A DNA stretch of 64,000 nucleotides from Isoperla grammatica (lineage: Eukaryota > Arthropoda > Insecta > Plecoptera > Perlodidae): NCBI GenBank assembly GCA_945910005.1, contig OX246739.1, positions 10,576,292 through 10,640,291 of the forward strand. Reading direction: 5' to 3'. Of the stretch, positions 8,740 to 18,500 are shown in pieces; position 1 is the first letter of the stretch, and every line of letters starts with the position of its first letter. The translations under genes were made by a program, and so were the position numbers. Under the pieces are notes generated by a model that was given only the letters and a program-made list of their open reading frames with translations, did no database searches and was not told where the DNA came from.

Positions 8740-10274
8740 CAAAGAATAGATGCTATACCGAGGGAAATTCAAAGCGAAATATGACGAGGCACTATTTCCT
8801 GAAGAATGAACTTTCTGAGGATATAAATGTTTGCAAAACTCTATTTAAAACTACATTGCAGGTCTCTGATGGGAAAATTGATCGGTTCGTACAGAACAGT
8901 AGAGAATCGGTTGTTGTAGTTCCCGACCAACGAGGTTAACATGTACCCGTAAACAAAACTTTACCAGAGAATCAATTGTATGTAATAAATTTCATAAAGA
9001 AATTTCCAACGTATAAATCGCACTACACACGAAAGGATACCCCAGACAGAAAATATCTCTCCCCGGATCTTAACTACAAGAAACTGTATAAACTGTATAA
9101 ACATGAGTGTTCTAATGATGAAAAGACGCAAGTAGCATTTGGGATCTTCAGGGATATATTCAAGAAACATTTTAACTTAAGCATCCATCAACCGATTACA
9201 GACTCATGTAAAACATGTGATCAGCTTAATGTGCAAATAGAAGCTGCAGTTGGTAACAGTAAAGAACTATTAAAAGAAGAGTTGGATGAACATCATAAAC
9301 TTGCTGAAGTAGCTGCAAATTTATACCGTGACAGTAAGAAAATGCCTAGTAAACTGACCAATAATGAACAGTGTCCCATTACGGTCATTACATTCGATTT
9401 GATGAAGACGTTGGCAACGCCTCTTCTTACAACAGGTACTTGTTACTACAAACGCCAATTATGGACCTATTGCTTAGGCATTCATGACTCTAATAAAAGC
9501 AATGGTTACATGCAGATGTGGAATGAAACACAAACTTCCAGCGGAGCGTCCGAAATAGCCTCAGGTCTTTTTCGTTACTTCATTGACAATCCTCCCAATT
9601 CCCATGTAATTGCATGGAGTGATGCATGTGGTTGACAAAACAGAAATATTGTTATGGCAACATTTTGGTTATATGTAGTGACAACCCAATTGTTTAATGT
9701 CGAGAAAGTAACTCACAATTTCTTTATTAGTGGGCATTCGTATAACGATTCAGATAAAGATTTTGGTGTAATCGAAAAAAGCAAACCGCCTCGTGGCATA
9801 TATTTGCCAACACATTGGGCAGATGTTGTCGGTGATGCCAAAGAAGCCAACCCGTTTGTGGTGTGTGAAATGGACCAAATTGACTTTAAAAAGTTTAAAG
9901 TTTTTTTAAAACAGATCACTCATCGCAAAATCAACATGGAGGGGGGTCCAGTTAAATGGCTGAAAATGGTTTGTATGGAAGTCGACACAGAAAACCCATT
10001 TCAAATCAAGTATAAATACAGCCACGACCCGCAAGATGCATTCCATATTTTGGATCTCTCATCCAGAAAGAGGGGCTGTGTAGATAATCTCGGCTGCTGT
10101 TTACTGCCAGTCGACAATCCATGCGGCGTTTCAATAGCGACACCGAAAGTAAACGATTTATTAAGCCTTTTACCGTTTGTACCGCCTGCATGTCAATCAT
10201 TCTATACCTCGTTAACACCATTAGACAATCAAGACGAAGATGGGCGTGAGTGCACAGACTACGAATCTGCATAA
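8740..10274 (+). pseudogene. DUF7869-like transposon/multicopy gene with two in-frame stops
   Basis: One continuous frame from about 8740 to 10274, intronless, broken by TAA at 8937-8939 and TGA at 9633-9635. Recognisable blocks in order: 'VVVPDQRG'; 'FPTYKSHYTRKDTPDRKYL'; 'CKTCDQL'; 'TITFDLMKTL'-like strand; 'YYKRQLWTYCLGIHD'; 'GYMQMWNE'; 'AWSDACG' then QNRNI after the stop; 'FFISGHSYNDSDKDFGVIEK'; 'LLSLLPFVPPACQSFY'. This order is that of a widespread animal multicopy family I believe is DUF7869, with D residues in RNase H-like positions. The TGA sits exactly where the second Gly of the SDACGGQNRN signature belongs. Frame is otherwise intact over 500 codons, so inactivation is recent. Confidence 0.7.
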
Positions 10275-10289
10275 AATGCTAAAACGCCT

Positions 10290-10980
10290 GAAGAACTCAT
10301 GTATCGTCAACCATGCCATTCCCAAAGCCATGACATTCCTAGACGAAATCGCAGACGAAACGAAGAAGGACACGACACTGCAAAACCTGAAGACGGCAAT
10401 CGAATCAAAACAACCAGAGAGAACTATCAAAACATTCCCAGAATCAAAGAGCTACTGAAGCTGCTGCCTGACATAACAGTGGCATCCGGCGATCTTCTTA
10501 AGGGTAGAAAAATTATAATTCCCACGTCACTTCAAACTCGTATCATATCCCTGGCTCATCGAGGACATCTGGGTATCGTCAAAACGAAGGAATTATTCAG
10601 AGAAAAGGTATGGTTCCCCCACATAGACCAACAAGTGGAGAATGCTATAAGGAACTGCCTACCATGACAAGCTATTGTTAAAACAAAGCACCGAGACCCC
10701 ATTCGATCAACACCGCTACCCGAGAAACCGTGGTCCAGCATAGTAATCGATTTGGAGGGCCCTTACCCCAATGGGAAATATCTCGCCATAATAGTGGATG
10801 AATACACGCGATACATCTGCGTGGAAACCATAACGTCACTGAAAGCCGAATCAGTCATCCCAATGCTCCGAACAACATTCTCAATGTTCGGCATTCCTAA
10901 ATCGGTGAAAAGCGACAACGCCCCTCCCCCCCCCCCCCCCCTTCAACGGACACCAGTTTGGTAACTTCGCCCAGCCCAAG
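10290..10980 (+). pseudogene. Ty3/gypsy-type integrase fragment
   Basis: Frame 10240-10458 shifts register and continues through an integrase-like zinc-binding region (H..H spacing in 'AHRGHLGI', then 'W' and 'CLP'). The second Cys position is a TGA stop at 10665-10667. The core follows with 'VIDLEGPYPNGKYLAIIVDE' (first Asp) and 'GIPKSVKSDNAPP' (second Asp). A poly-C run of about 17 interrupts the next block, and the third acidic residue is lost where SINE sequence begins. This is a decayed LTR-retroelement pol fragment; no LTR, gag or reverse transcriptase was seen nearby. Confidence 0.75.
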
Positions 10981-10987
10981 AGATGAA

Positions 10988-11035
10988 GATTGATTGATAT
11001 TTGGGCTTAACGTCTTATATTTTTGCAACTAGGCT
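10988..11035 (-). repeat. SINE 3'-end fragment
   Basis: 'GATTGATATTTGGGCTTAAC' block ending abruptly at the LINE tail that starts near 11036. Confidence 0.7.
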
Positions 11036-11258
11036 ATTTATATGATAAACTCATTAAAAGAAGCAGCAAGTTCCCAGCCAATACACGAAATGCATACAAA
11101 CTAACGTTATATACTCATTCTACAACTATGTTCCAACGCTCTTTCACATACACCGCAATAAAGCTGTATAACTCTCTACCTAAGTTAATAATTACAGAAC
11201 CCAAAAATGTATTCAAATTTAAAATAAAAAGGTTCTTACTGTCCTCACAGCCATAGTA
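11036..11258 (+). pseudogene. LINE 3'-terminal coding fragment
   Basis: A 77-residue frame with 'NTRNAYKLTLYTHSTTMFQR', 'SFTYTAIKLYNSLP' and 'FKFKIKRFLL' matches the extreme C-terminus of CR1/Jockey-type LINE proteins ('R.......R......SF.Y....WN.LP..I.....F...LK..L'). It is wedged between two SINE pieces. Confidence 0.65.
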
Positions 11259-11261
11259 GAT

Positions 11262-11570
11262 ATTGATATTTGGGCTTAACGTCTCATATTTTTGCAACGA
11301 GGCTAATAGAGACAATGAGTGGGATGATATATGAAGATGAAATATGGGGCTGTTTGGAGGAAAGGGGCAAGTAGGAGGGAGCGTGAGGAAAGGGGAAAGG
11401 GGAGGAAAGGGGATTGGGGTGTGGACTGCACTTCGTCTGACTTCTCCTCCTTGACCAGTCCGGCTAGGGTGGCCCTACCAGAAGCATACGCTTCCGCCGG
11501 CATAGCTCTCGAGATCAACAAAACACGCAAACCTGCCCACCACGATAAGGTAGCAGTCCTTGGGTAGGCT
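11262..11570 (-). repeat. SINE, short (type B) copy
   Basis: Complete from 'GATATTTGGGCTTAACGTC' to 'GTAGCAGTCCTTGGGTAGG'. Confidence 0.85.
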
Positions 11571-11573
11571 CTC

Positions 11574-11690
11574 GATTGATTGATTGATTAATGGGGCTTA
11601 ACGTCTCATATTTTTGCAACCATGGCTAATCGAGACGACGAGCGGGTGATAATAAAGATGAGAAAGATGATGATGAAGAATAAAGATTAT
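11574..11690 (-). repeat. SINE, type A 3'-end fragment
   Basis: (TTGA)n plus the type-A 3' body, ending where the next copy begins. Confidence 0.75.
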
Positions 11691-11985
11691 ATTAATGGGG
11701 CTTAACGTCTCATATTTATGCAACGATGGCTAATCGAGACGATGAGCGGGTGATAATGAAGATGAGAAAGATGATAATGAAGAATAAAGCCACATCCGAA
11801 TCAGATCCATTGTACGTCGCGTGGGTCGTCATACGGGAGTCCAGCAAGGGAGGGCAGGGCCAAGTGGGAGGAGAAATATTCAGTGGGACAGTGGGAGGGA
11901 AGGGACAGGGTCTCCTTTCGTCGCCTCTTACGACTAGCAGAGTCACTCTGGACCTATTCTTTCCCGGGCAAAGACGGGCCTTGGG
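11691..11985 (-). repeat. Chimeric SINE: type A body joined to a different 5' module
   Basis: The 3' body (11691-11895) is type A, but instead of the usual 5' block it continues into a module which, on the minus strand, reads 'CTAGTCGTAAGAGGCGACGA'. A related 'TGTCGTAAGAGGCGACTA' occurs alone at about 38974. This looks like 5' module exchange between SINEs. The small ORFs here are repeat-derived. Confidence 0.65.
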
Positions 11986-12029
11986 CAGGCTCTCGACTAG
12001 AGTAGACACGCAAAACCGGTTGTTGCGTG

Positions 12030-12289
12030 TCTTTGGGCAGTATGCACTCTCACGCCGCACATACTGCCGATTTCATACACAACATTGACCAACTCTTTGA
12101 CTGCTTCAATTCTAGTAGCACGACTGACGCTCGATCACATCGCCGACCAATCAATAGTACATCGCACCACTGGGAGCTACTGCATAAAATGACTGATGTG
12201 TTTCGCTCCATGACTGTATTGAATAAAACTCTAAGATCGCCGCCATGTGTTTCAGGCTGGATTGCCAATATCAGTGCTCTCAAAATGGT
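12030..12289 (+). pseudogene. P-element/THAP9-like transposase, upstream exon
   Basis: The frame reads 'TADFIHNIDQLFDCFNSSST', 'HRRPINSTSHHWELL' and 'SPPCVSGWIANISAL', matching the segment between the catalytic parts of P-type (THAP9) transposases ('TA.FI...D.LFD..NS' and 'PPC..GW...I'). The exon ends at ATG|GTATGA with a SINE inserted directly behind the donor. The N-terminal THAP domain and first catalytic half were not found. Confidence 0.65.
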
Positions 12290-12292
12290 ATG

Positions 12293-12597
12293 ATTGATTA
12301 TTTGGGCTTAACGTCTCATATTTTTGCAACGAGGCTAATCGAGACAATGAGTGGGTGATAATGAAGATGAAATATGGGGCTGTTTGGAGGAAAGGGGCAA
12401 GTAGGAGGGAGCGTGAGGAAAGGGGAAAGGGGGGAAAGGGGATTGGGGTGTGGACTGCACTTCGTCTGACTTCTCCTCCTCGACCAGTCCGGCTAGGGTG
12501 GCCCTACCAGAAGCATACGCTTCCGCCGGCATAGCTCTCGGGATCAACAAAGCACGCAAACCTGCCCACCGCGATAAGGTAGCAGTTCCTGGGCAGG
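12293..12597 (-). repeat. SINE, short (type B) copy inside the P-element intron
   Basis: Complete type-B copy from 'TGATTATTTGGGCTTAACG' to 'GTAGCAGTTCCTGGGCAGG', placed between two P-transposase exons. Confidence 0.85.
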
Positions 12598-12639
12598 TAA
12601 ATGGTATTCATCAATCTTGAAGAAGAATATGAATTTCAA

Positions 12640-13036
12640 TAAATATTGACGAGAAGATTAACCCAAGATTGCATTGAAAATTTATTTTCCATTTTGAGAA
12701 GCAAAGGTGGCTGCAACATTACACCAGATGCAACATCCTTTAGAAGTGCTATACGGTCGACCATGAATAATCAGATTTTGAAGCCATCGGATGAGAGTAA
12801 CTGCGAATTGGATTTAGATTTGTTCCTATTACAAAAAAAAAAGATATCGAGAAATCCAACATTAAGTTATCTCTCCTCCTACAAATGACATCTGCAGCTG
12901 ATACTAGTGACAATTCAACATTACAATTATTTACAAACCCTGAGCATCCACTAAGTATGGCAGATCAAAATGCTGTGCAGTACATCACTGGTTGGGAAGT
13001 AAGTAAACTTGTGCATAACGATTGCCGTGAAAAAGT
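12640..13036 (+). pseudogene. P-element/THAP9-like transposase, middle part (frameshifted)
   Basis: 'RLTQDCIENLFSILRSKGGC' followed by 'NITPDATSFRSAIRS' is the hallmark (N/T)QD.(L/I)EN.F..IR..GG.N..P....F of P-type transposases. A frameshift occurs at the poly-A run near 12833 and another near 12885. The frame resumes with 'MADQNAVQYITGWEVSKLV' (the family's ..Y..GW...K block) and is then cut by the poly-T end of the LINE. Confidence 0.7.
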
Positions 13037-16000
13037 TTTTTTTTTTTTTTTTATTATTTATTCTCAAAGTTTCAAATACAGCAAATGCCAGTTTATGTTG
13101 AAACATATAACAACTTACAAAAACAAAACAAAACAAACATAACAAAACAAGACAACACAACACAAGAACAATACGTTAGGTCTTATAATGACTGCTTACG
13201 GCTAATTTGATATCATTTTGAAATACATTCGGCGGGGAAAATATATCAAGATGAGTTAAATCGGAAGAAAATTTGTTGAAGGTAGAAGGAAGGCGGTGTG
13301 ATAATGATCTTTGTAACAGAGTGATTCTAGGGGTGGAAAGGTGAAAGATGTGATTGAGACGAGTTTTTCGGGAGGGAACATGTAAGTGGAAGAGAGAAAC
13401 AAGTTCACTGGACCTTATATGGCCGGTCAAAATGTTATTTAAGTAACGCATGTCATGCAAGCATCTCCGTTTTTCTAAGGGCTGTATTCCAAGAGAGCTC
13501 AGGATAGTTCCTTTGTCAGTTTCTCGGAAATTTGATACCCTGTGCTTAACAATAGCCGCAAAGAAAGACGAGACACGGTCTAGACGTTTTAGGTTTGTTT
13601 TCGCCGCCATGCCCCAAATAGGGCAACAATACTCTATCACCGGCAATACGCAGCCAGTGTAGTAAGCCCTTAGCGCCTCCGTGCTGCGTATTTCGGTGAA
13701 GCGATACAGCAGCCCTACCAGGGACATGGCGCGCGAAACAACCTTCTCAATGTGTGTTTTAAAACTAAACTTTGTGTCGAAAATCACACCTAGATCTCTT
13801 TGAGATTCCACACGCTTTATTTGGTGACCTGAAACAACATATGATGCCACCAAAGGATATGTCTTTAAGCACACAGTCATTACAGTACACTTCGTTGGAT
13901 TTGGCTTCAGAGCCCACTCACGGCACCACACTGAGATTATATCTAATGCACGTTGAAGTGTCTCCACATCCACAAGGGTTTTGATCCTGGCAAACAGCTT
14001 GCAGTCATCGGCGTAGAGGAGCATTTCGCAGTTGATGGAGGCTATTGCGTCGGCGAGGTCGTCCATAAACAGCGTGAAGCAGAGGGGCCCAAGAACACTG
14101 CCTTGCGGCACCCCTGACAGGACTGGAAGCCATGAAGACGATTCCCCGGAGACAACAACACGCTGCGTACGCCCTGACAAGAAGCTTGTCAACAACGACA
14201 GAAAGCTACCATGGATGTTGAAACGGTCGGAGAGCTTGTGGATGAGGAGTTTATGACTGACAGTGTCAAATGCTTTGGCGATGTCAATGTAAACAACATC
14301 AAGTTGTGAGCCGTCAGCGATGGCGTCACAAGCGTGATGTTGCAACACTGTCAGATTTGACAGGCACGATAGCCCGGGCAAGAACCCATGTTGATGTTTT
14401 GAGATGAGCGGTAGTGTGAATGCCGAGAGACGCTTGTGAATGACCCTTTCACACACAATTGACAGGGTGGACAACAGCGAAATGGGCCGATAGCACGCGA
14501 CGTCTGCCTTGTCTTTGCTACCTGCTTTAAAGAGGGGGATTACGTTCGCCTGTTTCCACTTGTCTGGGAAAATACCTTCTTCAAAACAGCGATTAAAGAT
14601 GCACACAACTGGGCGAGTGAGACTTTCAGCCATTGTTCGTAGGAATACCGAGCCGAGATTATCCGGCCCTGTGGCGCGAGAGGGAGACACTGCACTCAAT
14701 AGTTGATGTACTTCGGCAGATGACGTTTTCAGGGAAGACAATGTATGTGATGCAACTTTGATGATTGGCGGTAAAGTTAAATTATCAGTAGGAGGTGTGA
14801 AGTTTGAGTGAAAATAATTGCTAAATAACTCAGGCCTGTGTTCGCCAGTGGCAGTGAAGTTATTGTATACAAGTTCGTCCGGTATTCTGTCGGCTTTTCT
14901 TCTGCTATTTATAAGTGACCAAAATTTCTTGGGGTTTTTCGTAGCGCTATTCGCAATGTTGTTGATGTATTTAGTGTAACCTGCATGCAGGAGCTGTTTT
15001 GAAACACGTCTCAAATTTTCAAACGTTGCCCTCGTGTGCGTATTAGGAAATTGTTTCCACAGAAGCCAGGCCATCTTCTTGTTGTATAATACGCGCCTGG
15101 TTTCAGCGTCAACCCATTGCCCAAATTTGCGCGACTTAGGCTTCGTCATCGGCACGTACTCCTTGATGACGTCAGAGATCATCTCGTAAAATAGATCGAC
15201 AGCGTCGTTGACAGATCCATTCTCCAACAATTCCCAGGGCAAAGAATCGAGTGCAGTCTTGACCTTGCCCCAATCAACATTCCTCCATACAGGAAACGCA
15301 CGAGCGGGTGGAATGCGTTGCTTTGTCCCGCGAACTGGCAGGTGGATGGTAGCCGAGACGGATTCGTGGTCAGATGAAAAGAAATTCAACCCCGTTGAGA
15401 CTCCCGTTATGTTCAGCGACGACACCACATAGTCCAGTGTTGCCAAACCTCTGGTAGGCTGACAGTTCGATTGATGTAGACCCAACCCATCAATAAAGTT
15501 GTCGAGAAACCAAGTGTCTGCAGCATTGGACGCTGTACCCTGATTACTTGAACGCCATCTAATTGATAGGTTGAAATCTCCTAGGAGAACAAAATCACCC
15601 AGTGCGTAGACGGATAACAGGGATTCGAAGCACTTTTCGAGTGACGCAATATCGTTGCCAGGGCGCCTGTAGAAACAACCCACGAACAGTTTCTTCCTTT
15701 TTGTATGTCGCACTTCAGTCCACAGCAATTCGCACTCATCCGACTCAAGATCCTCTCTTCTCCTAACGACGAGCGCGGGTTTGAATGCGAGTAGCGTCCC
15801 GCCACCCCGTGAACCACGATCTCGTCGAAAAACATTGAAGCTCTCGGAAAGAGGAATCTCGCAATCAGCCACACTGTTGTTCAGCCATGTTTCTGTTAGG
15901 GCAACTATGTCGTGTGTAAGTAGCTCGGCAAGGTGTACTGTACAGTCTTCGAACTTATTCTTAATGCTGCGAACATTTTGGCAGTAAAAGTCTAAGTTGC

Positions 16001-16085
16001 TAGGGCCAGGATCTACTTCAATGTCCCCGGCTATCAACAGTATGCACAGCAAACTGGCCCATGCGATCTTCTGCTCCGAGCCGGC
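13037..16085 (-). mobile_element. Near-complete APE-type LINE inserted in the P-element
   Basis: On the minus strand the element ends with AATAAATAATAAA and a poly-A of about 18 (poly-T at about 13037-13054). Upstream lies one long pol ORF. No ORF1 was seen, so the 5' end (about 16085; exact point unclear) is either truncated or this LINE is single-ORF. I could not identify a target duplication. The host P-element coding sequence resumes on the plus strand beyond it. Confidence 0.8.
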
Positions 16086-16130
16086 AAATTCTGAGCATTT
16101 GCACATTTTACTTAAGAAATATAACCGCAC
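13176..16130 (-). CDS. LINE pol: AP-endonuclease plus reverse transcriptase, 984 aa
   Basis: Intact frame. Residues about 35-43 read GDIEVDPGP, close to a 2A-like translational recoding motif. The AP endonuclease follows ('YCQNVRSIKNKF', 'ALTETWLN', 'GCFYRRPG', 'VLLGDFNLS', 'DHESV'). The reverse transcriptase has 'YRPISLLSTLSIVCERVIHK', 'VYIDIAKAFDTVSH', 'SGVPQGSVLGPLCF' and YADD at about 706-709. A C-terminal region of about 275 residues follows. Domain order fits the CR1/L2/Jockey group; I cannot fix the clade. The first roughly 15-20 residues are probably read from flanking P-element DNA, so the annotated start is only the longest option. Needs mobilisation partners only if an ORF1 is required. 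Confidence 0.85.
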   Translation of the reverse strand: MRLYFLSKMCKCSEFAGSEQKIAWASLLCILLIAGDIEVDPGPSNLDFYCQNVRSIKNKFEDCTVHLAELLTHDIVALTETWLNNSVADCEIPLSESFNVFRRDRGSRGGGTLLAFKPALVVRRREDLESDECELLWTEVRHTKRKKLFVGCFYRRPGNDIASLEKCFESLLSVYALGDFVLLGDFNLSIRWRSSNQGTASNAADTWFLDNFIDGLGLHQSNCQPTRGLATLDYVVSSLNITGVSTGLNFFSSDHESVSATIHLPVRGTKQRIPPARAFPVWRNVDWGKVKTALDSLPWELLENGSVNDAVDLFYEMISDVIKEYVPMTKPKSRKFGQWVDAETRRVLYNKKMAWLLWKQFPNTHTRATFENLRRVSKQLLHAGYTKYINNIANSATKNPKKFWSLINSRRKADRIPDELVYNNFTATGEHRPELFSNYFHSNFTPPTDNLTLPPIIKVASHTLSSLKTSSAEVHQLLSAVSPSRATGPDNLGSVFLRTMAESLTRPVVCIFNRCFEEGIFPDKWKQANVIPLFKAGSKDKADVACYRPISLLSTLSIVCERVIHKRLSAFTLPLISKHQHGFLPGLSCLSNLTVLQHHACDAIADGSQLDVVYIDIAKAFDTVSHKLLIHKLSDRFNIHGSFLSLLTSFLSGRTQRVVVSGESSSWLPVLSGVPQGSVLGPLCFTLFMDDLADAIASINCEMLLYADDCKLFARIKTLVDVETLQRALDIISVWCREWALKPNPTKCTVMTVCLKTYPLVASYVVSGHQIKRVESQRDLGVIFDTKFSFKTHIEKVVSRAMSLVGLLYRFTEIRSTEALRAYYTGCVLPVIEYCCPIWGMAAKTNLKRLDRVSSFFAAIVKHRVSNFRETDKGTILSSLGIQPLEKRRCLHDMRYLNNILTGHIRSSELVSLFHLHVPSRKTRLNHIFHLSTPRITLLQRSLSHRLPSTFNKFSSDLTHLDIFSPPNVFQNDIKLAVSSHYKT

Positions 16131-16428
16131 TTTAAAACTATTTTACCCAAATGACCATGCAAGTAACTTGGCATTTCAAGTGTATGACATTTGTAATAGC
16201 AGAATCACATATTTCTTGAACCTGTCTCTCGCTGATGTCAAAAGGAAAATCAAGACAGAAATTGTGGTACGAGAAGATTTTCCGTTGTGCTCAGACTGCA
16301 CAGCAATCTTTATTGACAAGTTGTTAAATGTTAATTTCAATTCCTTTATTAAGTTAGACAACAACAAAAAGAAGCAACATGTTCTCGGAAAAAAGAATAC
16401 CAATGCACAAAAGCTGCTTCATTTGTAA
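16086..16428 (+). pseudogene. P-element/THAP9-like transposase, C-terminal part
   Basis: The frame continues after the LINE with 'HLHILLKKYNRTLKLFYPND', 'ICNSRITYFLNLSLADVKRK' and ends 'KNTNAQKLLHL'. The basic '(K)LHL' ending and the ..I....R..Y.L.. helix fit the C-terminus of THAP9-like proteins. This and the upstream parts are one interrupted gene. Confidence 0.55.
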
Positions 16429-17599
16429 AACAATAGATCGAAACTAGAGGCGTTTGGAAATGATTTCATTTTCTCTTAAAATTCGTTTCAAAAAATGCCG
16501 AAAGTGGTGTTATACGCTTTTTTTGTTACTCGCATTGGAAAATAGTGAAATATTGGCTAATGTGCAACAAGTCAATAACATTAAAATAAAGTGATTATTT
16601 AAATTACATGTAAGCCTATTTTAGACTATTCATTGTGGTCTGGGTTACATGTAAACGTAAACGGCAAATTAACAGATATTGAATTTAGCAGAATTTAGGA
16701 AATTTGTTTAAGTATAAACATTTTTATTTCAAATAATACGGGAGCGAATTTCCGTTGAATATTGCAAATAGACCAAATTGGTTGTTATTTCGGTTTTTGG
16801 TCTCAACATATTGTTATTTTGAGTAACACACCAAAATTCGTTTGTTGTTGGTGGGTAGTTGGGAAGGTATTGTCTGAGGCCATTAGGACTCAATCCTAGC
16901 ATTCGCTTTTAGGACTGAGGAAAACCTCGGAAAAGACCTTCAGTCAGGACTGCCGGTGGCCGGAATCGAACTGGCGACCTCCCGAATTAGAGTCTCGCGT
17001 CTTACCGCTGTATCACTTACATCGGTAATCCCAGGGTTCGTTATTTACGGACAGTTTGACTAAATTTAAAAAAAATTACGTCCATTTTTGAATTCGCCAT
17101 TCAGAATGGAATATACTTTACTGGCAAAACTGTCAATGATTATTGATAAAACGTAAATAATAAACAGTGCACATTTTAATATGTTGGCTAAACCATACCC
17201 GATTACCAGAAAAACCTTCATTTACATGTTGGTATTATAAGAGATTAGCTACAAACTTCATGTACGCGATATGATTCTATTTATTTCCACTCCACTTTGA
17301 TTTGAATCGCGCGCGTTTTGTGAAGTCAAGCCGCCAGGCTCGCTGCAGAGCTGTGTCGCCATGCGCTCAATGTTAAATGGGTCCAGTTTCCTGAATTATT
17401 TTAGTAAGGTATTTGGTGCAGGGCATGGTACCACCCAAGTTGTGTGGGGGGGGGGGGGGGGGAGGACAGTGAATACGCGACGATGAGAGAGGGGACCGAA
17501 CCATGGGTTTGTAGAAGGTGCAAGGGGGCTAAGGAGGAAGATCAGATGCGGAACGGCAATAAAACAAGTGACACTGTTGCATTGTCGACGTCACTCGGA
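16429..17599. other. Non-coding; contains one tRNA-like SINE remnant
   Basis: No ORF of interest. At 16885-17035, minus strand, a tRNA-like stretch ('CAGCGGTAAGACGCGAGACT', B-box 'GGTTCGATTCC'-like 'AGTTCGATTCCGGCC') is followed by a GAGGTTTTCCTCAG-type body. This is a tRNA-derived SINE remnant. A related A-box piece lies at 20285-20335. Poly-G at about 17447-17462. Confidence 0.6.
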
Positions 17600-17980
17600 T
17601 TGATTGATTAATGGGGCTTAACGTCTCATACTTATGCAACGATGGCTAATCGAGACGATGAGCGGGTGATAATGAAGATGAGAAAGATGATAATGAAGAA
17701 TAAAGCCACATCTGAATCAGATCCATTGTACGTCGCGTGAGTCGTAATATGGGAGTCCAGCAAGGGAGGGCAGGGCCAAGTGGGAGGAGAAATATTCAAT
17801 GGGACAGTGGGGGGGAAAGGGGATTGGGGTGTGGACTGCACTTCGTCTGACTTCTCCTCCTCGACCAGTCCGGCTTGGGTGGCCCTACCAGAAGCATACG
17901 CTTCCGCCGGCATAGCTCTCGGGATCAACAAAGCACGCAAACCTGCCCACCACGATAAGGTGGCAGTCCCTGGGCAGGGG
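17600..17980 (-). repeat. SINE, long (type A) copy with 11-bp target duplication
   Basis: Flanked by CGTCACTCGGA at 17589-17599 and 17981-17991, which fixes both ends of the element (381 bp). Read on the minus strand it starts CCCCTGCCCAGGGACTGCC and ends ...GACGTTAAGCCCCATTAATC plus ATCAA. This is the best-defined copy in the window. Confidence 0.9.
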
Positions 17981-18149
17981 CGTCACTCGGAGTTTGATAG
18001 TCTTGCGGGAGGGGGAGGGGGTGTTGGGACGCCTTCTTGGGCAGTAATAACTTGCCGCACTCATCTATGCGGGAACGATCCAATGGATGGTGCAGGAATA
18101 AACTGATCTATGCCGTACGGCTCCACGGAAGACTTGGACCAGACGGGGC

Positions 18150-18500
18150 GGTCAGTCCCAGGGCGAAACCATTCAGCCGAAGCCTACGTTTGGGAAGACC
18201 GGCCCCCTAGACCCGCCTCTTCTTGGCTGGAGCTGGTCGGGAAGTTTGATGAGTCAGTCCCAGGGCGAAACCATTCAGCCGAAGCCTTCGTTTGGGTAGA
18301 CCGGCCCCCTAGACCCGCCTCTTCTTGGCTGGAGCTGGTCGGGAAGTTTGAGAGTCAGTCCCAGGGCGAAACCATTCAGCCGAAGCCTACGTTTGGGTAG
18401 ACCGGCCCCCTAGACCCGCCTCTTCTTGGCTGGAGCTGGTCGGGAAGTTTGAGAGTCAGTCCCAGGGCGAAACCATTTAGCCGAAGCCTACGTTTGGGTA
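18150..18500 (+). repeat. 101/102-bp tandem array, about 3.5 units
   Basis: 'GTCAGTCCCAGGGCGAAACC' recurs at 18151, 18253, 18354 and 18455. GC-rich compared with its surroundings. The fourth unit is cut at 'CGTTTGGGTA' precisely where the CACTGAAAGAACT terminus begins. Confidence 0.9.

Noticed and set aside
9633..9635. Programmed TGA readthrough or selenocysteine in the DUF7869-like frame
   Set aside because: A second stop (TAA at 8937) lies in the same frame, and the family position calls for Gly, so simple decay is more likely.
18110..18400. 96-codon ORF over the 101-bp array
   Set aside because: The register shifts between units (102 then 101 bp), so it is not maintained as coding.
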